Shown piece by piece: positions 36,001 through 47,019 of a stretch of 64,000 nucleotides of DNA. Positions within the stretch are counted from its first letter, which is position 1, and every line of letters begins with the position of its first letter. Source of the DNA: Whalleya microplaca (lineage: Eukaryota > Ascomycota > Sordariomycetes > Xylariales > Xylariaceae). Where the stretch lies: positions 248,001 to 312,000 of the forward strand of contig MU385734.1 of the NCBI GenBank assembly GCA_022497155.1. Reading direction: 5' to 3'. Position numbers and translations under genes: made by a program. The notes below the pieces were generated by a model. The model worked only from the letters and a program-made list of their open reading frames with translations. It was not told where the DNA came from and made no database searches.

Positions 36001-36465
36001 GGATCTTAGGTAATGTATTTGGAATAGGTAAGCAGCCTGGTGAGGTTCAACAAGCCACAAGTTCGGGCCGGGCCGGGCTATTTTTTGCCCTTCCAGAGGT
36101 ACGTACACACGGTACCTACATACAAGCCACAGTTCCATCTGTAATCCGTGATAGGCAATGCAGGAAATCGCGTCATAACAGGGTCTGACAAATCACAGTT
36201 TACATCATCACTGCATGGCATATCTGTCTCGCCGGCCACTGCCGTACATGTACCACACTCTCGGTGATTCCATCTGAAGCAGGCAAGGGCAATCACCTCT
36301 TGGAACGAAAACGAAACCTTACACACAGCTACTTACTAAACTCGGGCTAGCCTTGGCACAGCCTTACTGCGTATTTTCTCTACCTAGTACCTGCCACCTG
36401 CTCTAGTACCTACATATTAAATAAGAGCCCCGCGTCTTCCCTCTTACCAATCTCAAAAGTCCTCC
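33092..36465. other. Gene-poor stretch, no supported gene
   Basis: About 3.4 kb. Frames at 33510-33968, 34218-34751 (minus) and 35586-35831 are short and unrecognised. GGTTCGATTCCTGCC at 34774-34788 (minus strand) resembles a tRNA T-arm but no D-arm or acceptor partner is present. The last 120 bases contain CTACCTAGTACCTGCC and a second TACCTAC just ahead of the thioredoxin gene. Confidence 0.4.
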
Positions 36466-37106
36466 ATGTCAACAAACTTTCTCCGAGCAGCTCAGTCTAC
36501 ATTTCGACAATCCATCTACCGACCTGCACACTTCGCACCTTTGCGCCAGTTTCACACCACATTGCCCAAGATGACCGTACACAACCTTACCACGTAGGAT
36601 TCCCTCCCTCGTAGTCCCCCGCCTGCCCTGAGGCGCAAAAACTACCCCGCTCTCCGGCACACAGCCTTGCGCTCATGATGCTAACATTGCCTACAGCGCC
36701 GAGGAGTTCAAGGCTGCCGTCAAGGACAACAAGGTCGTCATGCTTGACTGCTTTGCCACCTGGTGCGGTCCTTGCAAGGCCATTGCCCCCATTCTTGCCA
36801 AGTAAGTGTCACCTATGTAAAATCCCTCGTAGGACCAAAGGACTACGCGCGTATGCCTCTCGAATGAGCCGCCCCTCCTAACATAGTATCAATCGCAGGC
36901 ATTCGAATGACGAGCAGTTCAAGGACATCTTCTTTGCCAAGATAGACGTGGATGACCTTCCGGAGCTCAGCCAGGAGCTCGGCATCACCGCCATGCCCAC
37001 CTTCATGATCTTCACGGATGGCAACGAGACGCCCGCCGAGAAGCTCGTCGGCGCCAACCCCAATGCCCTGGTCACCCTGCTTAAGAACCACACCCCCGCG
37101 GCATAG
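36466..37106 (+). CDS. Thioredoxin, probably mitochondrial with possible cytosolic start
   Basis: Exons 36466-36593, 36697-36801 and 36899-37106 (introns 103 and 97 nt) give 146 aa. Residues 1-35 ([20 protein letters not shown]...) are Arg/Ser/Ala-rich with no acidic residue, a mitochondrial presequence. The thioredoxin fold follows: active site WCGPC at 65-69, [26 protein letters not shown] with the cis-Pro in MPTF, and [14 protein letters not shown]. It reduces disulfides in partner proteins using electrons from thioredoxin reductase. An internal ATG at Met36 (context CCCAAGATGA) would yield a 111-aa protein of classical cytosolic length, so one gene may serve two compartments. All splice junctions keep frame. 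Identity as thioredoxin is firm; targeting is inferred. Confidence 0.92.
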
Positions 37107-37931
37107 AGGATCCATCCAGCCTTGACAGAAGGACGGGGACGGAACGGGAAGGCATGCATAGAGAAGCAGGAAAGTCTCGCGAGGGCTGCGGAGGGATATC
37201 CATAGTTCGGGGTAGTCTTTGACCAACCACCGACGTATGATTTACGGAAGCTGTGCACGCTGTTGCCAGCAATGGTTTCTGCTTATTGATAGATCGGGCC
37301 CGTCCAGCCACAATTGATATCTTCACCGATGCAGGGACTCTTCATCATGACGTACTTGTGTGACCACTACGGCATTGTGCATATGAGATGTCTCGCCCGC
37401 CTTTATCTAGCCTAACCTATCACATTCAGCTGTACAGCACTCGTAGCATATCGTCCTCCATGTCGACAAACTCCAGCAGCAAGAAACGGACATGTAACAT
37501 TACGCAACACATGTTTGGTATAGGTATGTTGGAATATTTGACATGTCTCAAGCGTTCACGGTGGCTTTAACAACGTGAGGTTTGTTGGGTTCAAAATTAT
37601 CGTATTGGTTGAACATTCTCATATCATTTTCTTTGAGCAGACTGAATAATTACTATATTTTTTCTTGCCTTATTATTTTTCTTTGTGAACAGTCGGGATT
37701 TAGCTAACACCAACTTCACCGAAATTTAAGTGTTTGTCAATCCGTCTTTGTCACACGGGAATTGGAGCCAAGACCTGTTGGAAACTATACAAGATGCAGG
37801 AATGCATATATTGGATGTTGGTTGTTATTCGATACTGTTGGAATACATAACTGCCTAATTAAAGGTATAACAGCCTGACGCCGCCTACGTCAGCAACAGA
37901 TAAATACGTACCAGGGATACATACTACTGAA
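37107..37931. other. Intergenic, no supported gene
   Basis: 3' region of the thioredoxin gene then increasingly AT-rich sequence. TGTTGGAA occurs at about 37777 and 37838, a word found at the start of some copia-type LTRs, but no matching second LTR is present. Confidence 0.35.
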
Positions 37932-38225
37932 GATAGTCCATATAAAGACCTATTGCCTCCTATTAGATTTAGAAGACTACCAAGCACCCTAAAGGCCCTT
38001 CAAGAATTATAAGCAAGTTTATACATTCCAAGCCCTATAACAACCCTTATTACACAACTTGAGCAGAACTTAAGCAATCCCAATTTAGTAGCATCCAGCA
38101 ACACCTCCACTAGCACATTCCTCGAACTAATAGAAGGTATTTCTATTATACTCAATTTAGGATACGATTTGATGTAACGATGTGAGTTTGTGGTACTTGT
38201 TGCGGAAGTGGGAAAGAAGAAGTAA
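37932..38225 (+). pseudogene. Degenerate coding-like frame, unclassified
   Basis: A 97-codon frame with a coherent, protein-like sequence (DSPYKDLLPPIRFRRLP..., later ASSNTSTSTFLELIEG and FVVLVAEVGKKK) is interrupted by TAA at 38007-38009 and again near 38175. TAA in these contexts could derive from CAA by C-to-T mutation, the RIP pattern. Surrounding sequence is AT-enriched. It may be a relic of a transposon or duplicated gene; no family recognised. Confidence 0.3.
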
Positions 38226-40989
38226 AAAGAACAAAGGAGCCATTGAAAGGACTCCAAAGCCCCAGACTTTAATGAAATTAGGGTTTAGCTCTTTATATTA
38301 GCTATTTACTAGTAAACTACACTTACTGTTTCTATTGAAAATTATCATATACCAACTGCCGCATCTCATCGTCGTATGTAAAAGACTGATGAAGGTCATC
38401 TACTCTAGCTCATGGTCAATGGCCGTACTAGATTCTAATGTCAACATAGATAACCCCTATTCATCTCCCCATCCTCTTACATGTTCACAACTCGTATCTC
38501 TCATCTAGCATATCGGGTCTGAGCGCAGTGGTTACCAGTAACACATCTTTTTGGGGAAGAGCGAGCGCACACTCTGTAATAGCTAGATTAGAGCTGAAAA
38601 TAGAAAGGGACGAAGCAAAGCGCGGCAGCAGCCGTCGTTGATAATTCCCTCCGGCAGTGCAGAAGACAATGGTTGTTAAGATACGAGAGTTACATAGCAT
38701 TAATAGAGGCAGTCTCATCGCCGCTTCTAGGCTCTCATAGCTTCGTATAACCGCCCGCTCGGTCATTATATAGACCTTAGAAGTGGAGCAAATATAATCG
38801 AGCCGCTTTAATATGCTAAGCTTGGCGTGATGGCATTTCTTTCGTCCCCCGAAGCATGTTCAAAAGAATAGAGTCTCTTGGCTCAAATGAAAACTGCGGC
38901 TCGATCACGGAAAGCAACCGGGCGTGATATAGCCTTAGTCATCTGCTACTATACATTAGACTTTCGGGCGTAACGCAGTGCATGTTCTCGAATTATTCCC
39001 ATAGATCCACTGAAGGTAATCAAACACGTACTTATTGGCTAAATTACAGCGCCAAGGACCTTTCGCTTGAGACCCATGCTAACGAGCCAAGCGCTGTCGT
39101 TTGGTACTGCTGTCAGGGCTGCGACAGATGCCGGCGCTGGAGCCATGGAATCATGATATTGACCGACCTAACGCTCGGGAGGGCTAGTGGGGTAGCATGG
39201 CGAAATTTTAGTCTGCCTAGTCCTTAGGAAACGGGACCAACTCCGTGTCGCGAAGCTTTGTCGGAGCTATCAGGACGTGAGACGCTGAGCGCTGCGCTTG
39301 TCTTCTACTACTGGTAGCTCTTACCTTCGAGTCTGACTAGTCTAGATCTCGTTTCTATGTTTACTAAACGATCTATGTACTTCTCCCACATTGTTCGGTT
39401 GGAATATTAGGAGAAATGCTGTATGTAGACTATGGTTGATAATACAATAGTCGAGATCAACCCTATAGCTTAGCGAAATTCGCTCTTCTGTTGGCCCCAA
39501 GCATATTCTCGTGTACGCAACGCTTTCCGTTTTCATCCCATATATGACCCGAGGTCGACGGTAAGCGAGCAAAGCGAGCAAACCTAGTCTAGTGGAGTTG
39601 TTCAAAATATCCCGATCAGTATTACATCTGAGTCGGTGAGGCTAATCAAGAGTCTTCGACTGCAGTTACATCTACCAGATCGACAATTAGACCTCAGCCT
39701 AGACTAAAAGCGCTACTTTGATCCGCTCAAGGGATATCGTATCATCCTGATCTTGGTTTGTATCGGAGTAAAAACACCCAATCCTAGGGACCTGTTTCAT
39801 CAGGTCTTCCTCTACTCGTCGTCTTCGAGCTCCCTATTAAACAATTAGGTAAAGATTGTCTCTAAAACACGCGTCGACCATGTGTATACTCAAGAAGCCA
39901 AGCTAGCATTTGTGGGGTAGCGTGTAGATCCCTACCTATCCAAGCTTCCAGGTAGCATTGACGTTGGAGGCTCTTAAAGGACCCATATACCTATATTTTA
40001 CATCGAATGAGAACACAAGCCCCGAGCCAAGAGTCTCAGGTCCGTCCCTTTGATATAGCAAGGGTGTCCCAGCAATTCAGAAAGAGTTGTCGCAAACCGT
40101 GGTCTGTTCACCAATTTGTGTTATACAGGACGCGTATGCAGCGTCCGAGGCTTCTTATCGTTAACCATCGAATGGTTATTTCCGGCCCTGTTAGACTGTA
40201 GCTATTAGATTCAAGGAACTGTTGTGTCACACTGGTTCGACAGCCCTGAGAAATTGTTTCGTTCATCTGAACCTACGGTCACCTGCCTCGGATCCATCCG
40301 AGCCTCCCCACACGAGGCGGCGGTATGGGTTCGATATCCGCTTCAACAAGCGAATTAATGCGTAGAATACCTTAATTTGATGGCTTCGAATGGCGCTCTT
40401 GTCGCCTTGAGTCTTCATAGGCGCACTGAGGATACGCACATGAAGCGACGAAGCACTGGTTAGATACCGGCCTACGCGTAAAGTGTGATGCCGTCTGCTA
40501 AATGCTACGCTTTCCCCTGCTGCTAAGGTAGTTCACTGCTGCCAGACTCCATCTCATGTCTGATCGCCTGCGATCTGTGCGGATTGTCCCTGGGTTAGAG
40601 AGATACCTGGTCGAGGCACGAAGTAACACAAACATGTTTCACACGGCCTCTCTTACGAGTCCAACAACTTGATCGTTAAGATATCTTATCTGGCTACGAT
40701 CATATGGTATGTTAGGACTCCTGTTGATATATATATATAAATATGAAAGAAAGCGCCATGAAGATCATCGCCGAGATGGACAGCATTCTCTTGGCTTTCT
40801 TCAGTTCACGTCTTTCGCTTTCAGGCTATCAAATAGCCTCGTTCTCATCTCTGGGTAATACCTGGATCGGTCTTTACTTGAAATTTATTTCATAACACTC
40901 AGTCTACTTCGTGCTTGGCTCTCACGAATCTTCCCTATTTTCTTACTTTCGGCAAAAATTCCTCGGAGTTTATACTATACGTTATGCAT
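38226..40989. other. Gene-poor stretch upstream of the peroxidase gene
   Basis: No supported gene in about 2.7 kb. A TATA-like run (GATATATATATATAA, 40726-40740) lies some 250 bases before the peroxidase start. Frames at 38485-38766 (minus), 38982-39227 and 39342-39605 (minus) are unrecognised. Confidence 0.4.
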
Positions 40990-41891
40990 ATGTTCAAGTC
41001 TTCCGTACTCCTGGCCGCCTTGGTGGCTCAGGCTCGAGCCCAATGCCCATCCGTGTGGACAGACGTTGCAACGGACCTGAAGACACTCTTTGTGGGCTCC
41101 GACGGCACATGTACTGACGATGCTCGCGCGGCGATCCGATTATCTTTCCACGACTGCTGGCCCGGTGCGTGTGATGGATCGATCATCCTGGCAGACGAGT
41201 GTGGCGATAGGACTGAGAACATCCAAATGGTGGGCATATGTGGCACCTTAGGTGATATGGCAACAGACTCAGGTGTCGGAACGGCAGATCTGATTCAGTT
41301 CGCTGCTGGTGAGCTTTCCCCTTGTTCTTATATCTGGTCCCTTACTTACGTAAACGTCACTATTAGCCATGGGAATAGCTGCAGCAGGCGGACCATCAAT
41401 CACTGTGAAAGTTGGCCGAGAAGACGTATCTACTGCGAACCCCGAGAATCAGATGCCGACGCGGGAAGACGACGCAGCTACGTTGATCTCGGCGTTCGCA
41501 GCCAAGGGCTTCTCGGCCACGGAGCTAGTGGCTCTCGTTGGGACACACAGCGCTGCGAGGGACGCGAGCGGAGCTGCCCTCGATTCCACTATCGGAAAGA
41601 TGGACTCGAACTTTTACAACGAGACCGCCGCCGGCACCGCTCCCACTTCCCTCGACAGCGACAGGTTCCTCAGCAACTCGAGCCAAACCAGCAGCGACTG
41701 GGCCAAGTTCGGTGCTAGTTCCTCTGCGTGGTCAACCGCGTTTGTGCCAGCGTGAGTTGTCGTCCCAGTCCGTCTCAGCTGAAAACTAGTACTGACATGT
41801 TCTACGCAGCATGGAAAAGCTGAGTCTCCTCGGCAACGACGAGGCGAGCCTAACTGATTGCTCGAGTGTCCTCACCGCTGCATTTGCTTAA
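40990..41891 (+). CDS. Secreted fungal heme peroxidase (class II-like)
   Basis: Exons 40990-41308, 41367-41751 and 41810-41891 (introns 58 and 58 nt) give 261 aa. MFKSSVLLAALVAQARA is a signal peptide, cleaved before QCPS. The distal heme site is R50-L-S-F53-H54 with following D55. The proximal site is LVALVGTHSAA with the iron ligand H167. Cysteines are placed as in ascomycete members of the class II peroxidase clade. The family uses hydrogen peroxide to oxidise phenolic or other aromatic substrates outside the cell. At 261 aa it is shorter than lignin-type enzymes (about 340), and I do not see the acidic Mn-binding trio or a surface Trp in the usual context, so a generic rather than ligninolytic peroxidase is likely. 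A start at the earlier in-frame ATG (40984) or above would place extra residues ahead of the signal peptide. Confidence 0.85.
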
Positions 41892-42557
41892 AATTGCGGT
41901 CGAATATGGTCGCCATGTATCATTAGACCGCATAGCTTGGGCGGTCGAAACTATTTATGCATTATTTTATCGGGCACACGGTCGATGAAAATTAGGAGTT
42001 ACGGGATGGCATGTTATATGATACCTTACTTTAGTTCGCATTCAACTTGGGATGACGAGTCTATCGGGCGTTTGGGTAAGAAAAAAAGCTTTTATGTTTT
42101 GGCATTTGGCCTGTAATATGTATTAATAAGTTTTACTGCATAAATGATTCCTGGCAAAGGATTCCGAATAAAAAATGTCGCATCTAATTAGGAGCTCTTG
42201 TTAAAAACCAACTGTAATCAAGGTTTGGTAGTATACGCAAAAGAAGTATGATTTGCGTGCTCTCTAGTTGTCTAGATAGAGTCTCATGAGCTGGGATCGA
42301 TAAATCGGAAAGGAACAAGGCGCGTGAGTAATGGCGTTTGTAGACGAACTGAAGGAAATATAATTATCAAGTTATATGTCGGAGACTTAGTTTAAGGCAC
42401 ATATACCGTTAAAGGGCTTTAGTCGCCGAGCTAGGAGCTACAATTAAAATATCAATTCTATAATTAAAAGATTCATATTCCAAATTCAATCGCATTATAT
42501 TATCTATGATCTAAATTTGCAAGGAAAAGACTAAATAGAGAACATCCCTAGACTTAC
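41892..42557. other. Convergent 3' region
   Basis: AT-rich spacer between the peroxidase and kinesin genes; no gene or repeat supported. Confidence 0.45.
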
Positions 42558-44486
42558 CTACTTCCGTGGACCTGGTTGAGGCTTCTTACCTTGGTTGGGT
42601 GTGTTGGACGATGCCTTGGAGGATGAAGGAGACGGCAGTGAGCTTGGCTTAGGAGGCGGTTGAGGCCTGTTAGAACCTGACGTCGCCGGGCTTCTAACGC
42701 CACTGGTAGATGGGGAGGGCCTTGGCCTATTTGAAGTTGATGCTGGCGACAATCTCCTGTTCTCGTTGCGCTTGATTGAAGCCACCGTTGCATTTGCCGC
42801 TTCCTTGCCTTTCTCCAAAGTCTGAGTTGACGTGAAAAGGTTTTCCACGAGCGGGCTGATCATGATAAACATCAGGACCTTGCAGTCGGAAGTGAGCGCG
42901 GGCTTGAGCGCCTTCATGAGCATGGTGTCGTATGCCACCGTTTTCCCCTCCCCAAGAGCCGTGATAGCACGATTGAGACTAGACAAGGATTGATTAATGT
43001 TGATACCTTCTTCTAGCTGGGTGCCCGACAACCCTGCTGATGCCGACCTCTCGGAACCGGCTAGGTCGACAAGGTTAAGAACTCCTCGACTAACTTGACC
43101 CTTGTTTCTACCCTCGATGACCTCACGCCGCATATGGAACGTCAGGATTAGATGAGATCGAGACGAAGTGGCGTTCTTGTTGGTTGACGACGACACGCGA
43201 GTCTTTGTTGCTATCTCTATGATCTCGTCAGCTGCGTGCCAGGATTCCAGTGGAAGAGTGCTCGCTTGGCCGAGCCGAACGGCAACTTTCTGCCCTTCAA
43301 TAGGTTCCTGTAAGAGATCATAAATGTTGTCGAGGTAAATCTCAATGATTGATATATCGAAGGAATAGCTAAATTGTGTTGAATTTCCAGAGGCCTCGAA
43401 CATCATGGCAAGCGATCGCGAAATGATACCGTCATCGGTCCTGTCGTCAGGATCAATATGAGCCATTGTGTACGTCTTTCCTGAGCCGGTTTGCCCGTAG
43501 CAGAAGATTGTGACATTCTGCCCGTTCAAAGTATTCTGTGCAAGATTACTAATCTCGGTAAAGACATCCGCATTGGATTCTTCTGGGCCGAATATTCGCT
43601 CGAACTCAAAGGGTCTGGTTTCCGTGACCAGTTGTCCGCGGACATCCCTTCTCGTGCTTGGCATGTTAATCCTTCCCCAGGTGTTCGATAGACTACCTTT
43701 CTCTCGAGGGCCGAAGTCGACCAGGTCCTCCTCCGGTGTGTCCGATGGCGCTGGCCGGATGCGGCACATCACTCGAATGCTACCTTTCATGTCCTGTATT
43801 TGATCCCATAGAACACGAGAACGGGCGCGTTCGGCCTCCAATTCATTTCTAAGATAGCTTTCGATGGAGTCCCTCACAGTTTGGCTCTCGTCGAATCGAG
43901 TCTTCCAATTATCAAGCTCTCCTTGTGCCTGCAGCAATCTGTCCTCCAGCTCTTGAATGCGTTTCTCTTGAACAGAGTCTTCAATCACCATCGTTTGGTC
44001 TTGAGAAGCTGGGGCTCTTGTTGGTGAGGAGGTATCACGCTCTGGTGACCTAACCCGCTCTGGTGTCTGAACCTTGTTAATAATATCAGCCTGTCCCGCG
44101 TTCAGCTGCTTCTCTAAGTTGGCAAACCCGGCATCAATGACGGTCAGGATATTCTTAAAATAACTCCTGACTATCCCGTCCTCGCTGATGAAGTAATTCT
44201 CTATCAACTCTGTCGCATCTCGGAGTTGAGTAACGGCGTGCTGCATATCGACCTCACTACTGACGTTTGTAGGAGCGGCCGCGGCTTCCATCGTCTCATG
44301 ATCGTTGAGATGATTGTCTATTAAGACTTTAAGAGCATCCATCTCATTCTCGATTCTGTTGACCTTCGCTTCCGAAGTACGATTGTTGGAAGTAGGGTCG
44401 TCCATGGTGTGGCCAAGGGGAATCTCAATAAAATCGGGGTTCGACTGTTTACTATCGACTCCTGTGTTCTCTGGCTGGCTGTCCAT
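42558..44486 (-). CDS. Divergent kinesin-14-type motor protein
   Basis: Single exon, 642 aa. The N-terminal ~160 residues are acidic/helical, then a coiled coil at ~170-230 leads into the neck DQIQDMKGSIRVMCRIRP, the minus-end kinesin-14 (C-terminal motor) arrangement. The motor has P-loop GQTGSGKT (331-338), switch I SSRSH (441-445) and switch II NLVDLAGSER (471-480), plus NINQSLSSL. After that it departs from the family: the usual R-x-SKLT-x-LLQ helix is replaced by YDTMLMKALKPALTSD, and the ETxxSLxFA segment by STQTLEKGKEAA. The tail is Ser/Pro-rich and basic. Kinesin-14s slide microtubules in the spindle; this copy may be a specialised or partly degenerate paralogue rather than the main KAR3/KLPA gene. 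Confidence 0.88.
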   Translation of the reverse strand: MDSQPENTGVDSKQSNPDFIEIPLGHTMDDPTSNNRTSEAKVNRIENEMDALKVLIDNHLNDHETMEAAAAPTNVSSEVDMQHAVTQLRDATELIENYFISEDGIVRSYFKNILTVIDAGFANLEKQLNAGQADIINKVQTPERVRSPERDTSSPTRAPASQDQTMVIEDSVQEKRIQELEDRLLQAQGELDNWKTRFDESQTVRDSIESYLRNELEAERARSRVLWDQIQDMKGSIRVMCRIRPAPSDTPEEDLVDFGPREKGSLSNTWGRINMPSTRRDVRGQLVTETRPFEFERIFGPEESNADVFTEISNLAQNTLNGQNVTIFCYGQTGSGKTYTMAHIDPDDRTDDGIISRSLAMMFEASGNSTQFSYSFDISIIEIYLDNIYDLLQEPIEGQKVAVRLGQASTLPLESWHAADEIIEIATKTRVSSSTNKNATSSRSHLILTFHMRREVIEGRNKGQVSRGVLNLVDLAGSERSASAGLSGTQLEEGININQSLSSLNRAITALGEGKTVAYDTMLMKALKPALTSDCKVLMFIMISPLVENLFTSTQTLEKGKEAANATVASIKRNENRRLSPASTSNRPRPSPSTSGVRSPATSGSNRPQPPPKPSSLPSPSSSKASSNTPNQGKKPQPGPRK

Positions 44487-45363
44487 ATCGAGACTAAGAT
44501 AATTGGCAGTAGGATCGAGATTAGACGGTTGCGTATGTTAGAAGTATTGCGAGTGGGTTTCGGATACTTCTACTGTGGTGTTGGATGATCTGAGGAATAA
44601 CATGAGTTCCAGCGTGGCCTTTAAGTAGACGGATTATGATCGGAACTACTATTTGACAACAGTATGGAGTTTACTTTGTTTCTTTTCTTGGCTACAGAAC
44701 AGACACAAGAAGATTGTAACAATCGCTTTATTCTCTTTGTACAACAATGCTTTGTACCGTTTCTATATACTTATCATATATATTAGCATTGTGTTACATA
44801 CAATCCATAATCTATCTATCGCTTTGTTTCATAGTCCTCAGAAAGCTCTTTAGAACTAGCTTGTTCGTACTACGACTCAAAGACCATGCTACTTTCTAGG
44901 GCTAATTATATTAGATGAATGAACATATAATGCTTTGTAAAACAAAACAAAAATGGACCGTGTTGCAAAAGCCTTTGTAATGCCCCAATACACATAGGGT
45001 AAGAACTTGTGCTATACTCCTACAAGCACTATTTTGAGGCACCTATGTTTGGCACAGTTCCTCCCAATAGATTGAATCAATGAACATTTTACATGTAATT
45101 TGTAGGTTTCTTTGCAGACAGGTAGAGCAAGGATTCATAGACACGAAAATCTAGCAACATGTGAGTGATACAACTTCAACTATCATATGATGAAAGAGAA
45201 ATTCTATAATTCTTGAAGCCAGATATAAATCTACATAGAGTAGATGTGTTAGACCTGACTGTAAGCACACATCTAGGCTCTCAGACCATACTGTGCCATC
45301 ATCCCGGCGATTTGTTTATATGCGCTCACTCTGTGTTTAGCATTTGGTCTGAGTTTCGCGGCT
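44487..45363. other. Intergenic, no supported gene
   Basis: Moderately AT-rich spacer between two minus-strand genes; it should hold the kinesin promoter. Short frames show no family resemblance. Confidence 0.45.
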
Positions 45364-46116
45364 CTATTGGCTGCTTCCCGTGCGCATAAAGACGTTGGAC
45401 GGCCTCTTCCGGGATGAAAATTCGCTATCGACATCATACTCAATATCCTGCTGGCTGCGAAATCCCAGTCGTTCATAGACGTGTCTCCCCATCTTGGACG
45501 CCTCGGTAGTCGCCTCGAGACCTCCACGACGCTTTGCTTCATCGAGACCCCATTGCACCAACTTCGAAGCAAGCCCTTTACGCTGGAAAGCCGGGTCCAC
45601 CGCGCACACGTCCAATACGAAAACCGCTGGCTGCTGCGATGTTGCCTTCTCCTTGACGACCTCTATCCGGCGCTTCACGAGTGAGCGGTAGAGTTGACGG
45701 AGGTAGCGCTGCTCTGCCTCATTTCCCGGGTAAAGCGCTTCCAGGTCAAGGAAACTGCCGAAATCATCCGATGGCGCATAGCCGCGTCCCTCCACTACTG
45801 ATGCCTGTTCCCAGATTGCCATGCCTGCGATAACGCGTCGCCCTTCTTTATGAGGGTCGGGGAGTGTCACTTTGATGAATAAGGTATTTGCCTGTCCTTT
45901 GTCGTCACGAGTTGTGTGGCGCCATCGGTTGACCATGCGCTCTGCTCCGTCTGTTTTGCCCTCCGGGGTGTCCCATCCCGGATTCATCTGTGTCCAAACT
46001 GCATCGCCTGTCTGGCGACCGAAGGCCTCGACCATGCAATGGAACCCCCCGATGATGTCTTCAGCGCTTTCGGCGAGTTCAACTCGCGCCTCCTGGGACG
46101 CTGGCGAAGTAGACAT
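45364..46116 (-). CDS. GNAT-family N-acetyltransferase
   Basis: Single exon, 250 aa. Residues ~165-200 hold the acetyl-CoA-binding motif A, VLDVCAVDPAFQRKGLASKLVQWGLDEAKRRG, with the R/Q-x-x-G-x-A pyrophosphate loop. Motif B follows as LEATTEASKMGRHVYERLGFR. The N-terminal half includes NTLFIKVTLPD and RVIAGMAIWEQ, strands seen in fungal GNATs of this size. The substrate is unknown; such enzymes acetylate small amines or protein amines in cytosol. It is the last gene before the AT-rich island, whose first repeat begins about 800 bases upstream of its start. Confidence 0.88.
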   Translation of the reverse strand: MSTSPASQEARVELAESAEDIIGGFHCMVEAFGRQTGDAVWTQMNPGWDTPEGKTDGAERMVNRWRHTTRDDKGQANTLFIKVTLPDPHKEGRRVIAGMAIWEQASVVEGRGYAPSDDFGSFLDLEALYPGNEAEQRYLRQLYRSLVKRRIEVVKEKATSQQPAVFVLDVCAVDPAFQRKGLASKLVQWGLDEAKRRGGLEATTEASKMGRHVYERLGFRSQQDIEYDVDSEFSSRKRPSNVFMRTGSSQ

Positions 46117-46920
46117 ATTGTGAATATTCAGACCTTATTGCCAGAACTTTGTAGTTGCCGAGGTCATGAAGTTAGGCTGCTCCGCACTGCGGCCACAGAA
46201 AGATGTCCTTGTTTCAGTATGTAGTAACGATCTTAGCGTATGATTGCCCCTGCCCCTATTACGTTATGCAATTCGCCGCCTGATAAGGCTTAGCGGTAGC
46301 CAAGTCGCAACTAGCCAAGATGGACCGCAGCTATCGTGAAGGCGTTGGTAAACTCGATTTAAATCAATGACAAATGCGAATTATGTATATGGGACGCTAG
46401 GTACTGTAAAGTTCCAGCAATTATAGAAATTAGCTAGACTAGCCTCTAGTCGTTCGACCAAATTGTCAAAGACGTGAAGCCCTATAAACAATTACTAATG
46501 CTATAACGTGGCACTATTAGTGATTATAGCCGATCGAAGGTTGAAACCTTGGCTCCCATGTATATAACTAATTAGTATATTTGTGTTATTTCTAATCGCT
46601 TAGATACAGTACCTATTCCAACACCTCTTCACATAGAACACGTATTATACACAGCTCAGCACTAAGGATAAGCTTACATCTTTCATAAACCTACATAATT
46701 ATGAATTGCAGGAAATAACCATGAGTATTGGAACAGATAGAGCTTGGGAAGATGATACCAAAAGTCGACAGAGCCAAGACTAATTGTTTAAAAAAGCTCG
46801 ATTAGCAACCGGTGACTGAAATCATCTACCTCGCCGTTTCGACTAGTTTGAAAAGGTACTTAGCTATTACAACCACCCATTCCTAAATATCCCCGCAACC
46901 AGCTACCACGTGATTTATGG
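46117..46920. other. Transition from gene-rich DNA to AT-rich island
   Basis: Base composition falls over this stretch. No gene supported beyond the GNAT promoter. Confidence 0.5.
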
Positions 46921-47019
46921 TTGCCAAGAGATAATGGCTTAGCAACTAAGTAATTGCCAAAGGATAATAGCTTGGCAACTAAATAATTACTAAAAAATAA
47001 TGGCTTAGTAACTAAGTTC
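46921..47019. repeat. Three 33-bp tandem repeats at the RIP boundary
   Basis: Three head-to-tail 33-bp units, beginning TTGCCAAGAGATAATGG (46921), TTGCCAAAGGATAATAG (46954) and TTACTAAAAAATAATGG (46987). Unit 3 differs from unit 1 by five internal changes, all C-to-T or G-to-A, plus two at its last bases. Confidence 0.85.

Noticed and set aside
37838..38350. Solo copia-type LTR starting TGTTGGAA
   Set aside because: Second terminus, target duplication and a partner copy are not visible.
30692..46116. Secondary-metabolite or defence gene cluster
   Set aside because: Neighbouring genes (unknown, thioredoxin, peroxidase, kinesin, acetyltransferase) include no core synthase, regulator or transporter and are widely spaced.
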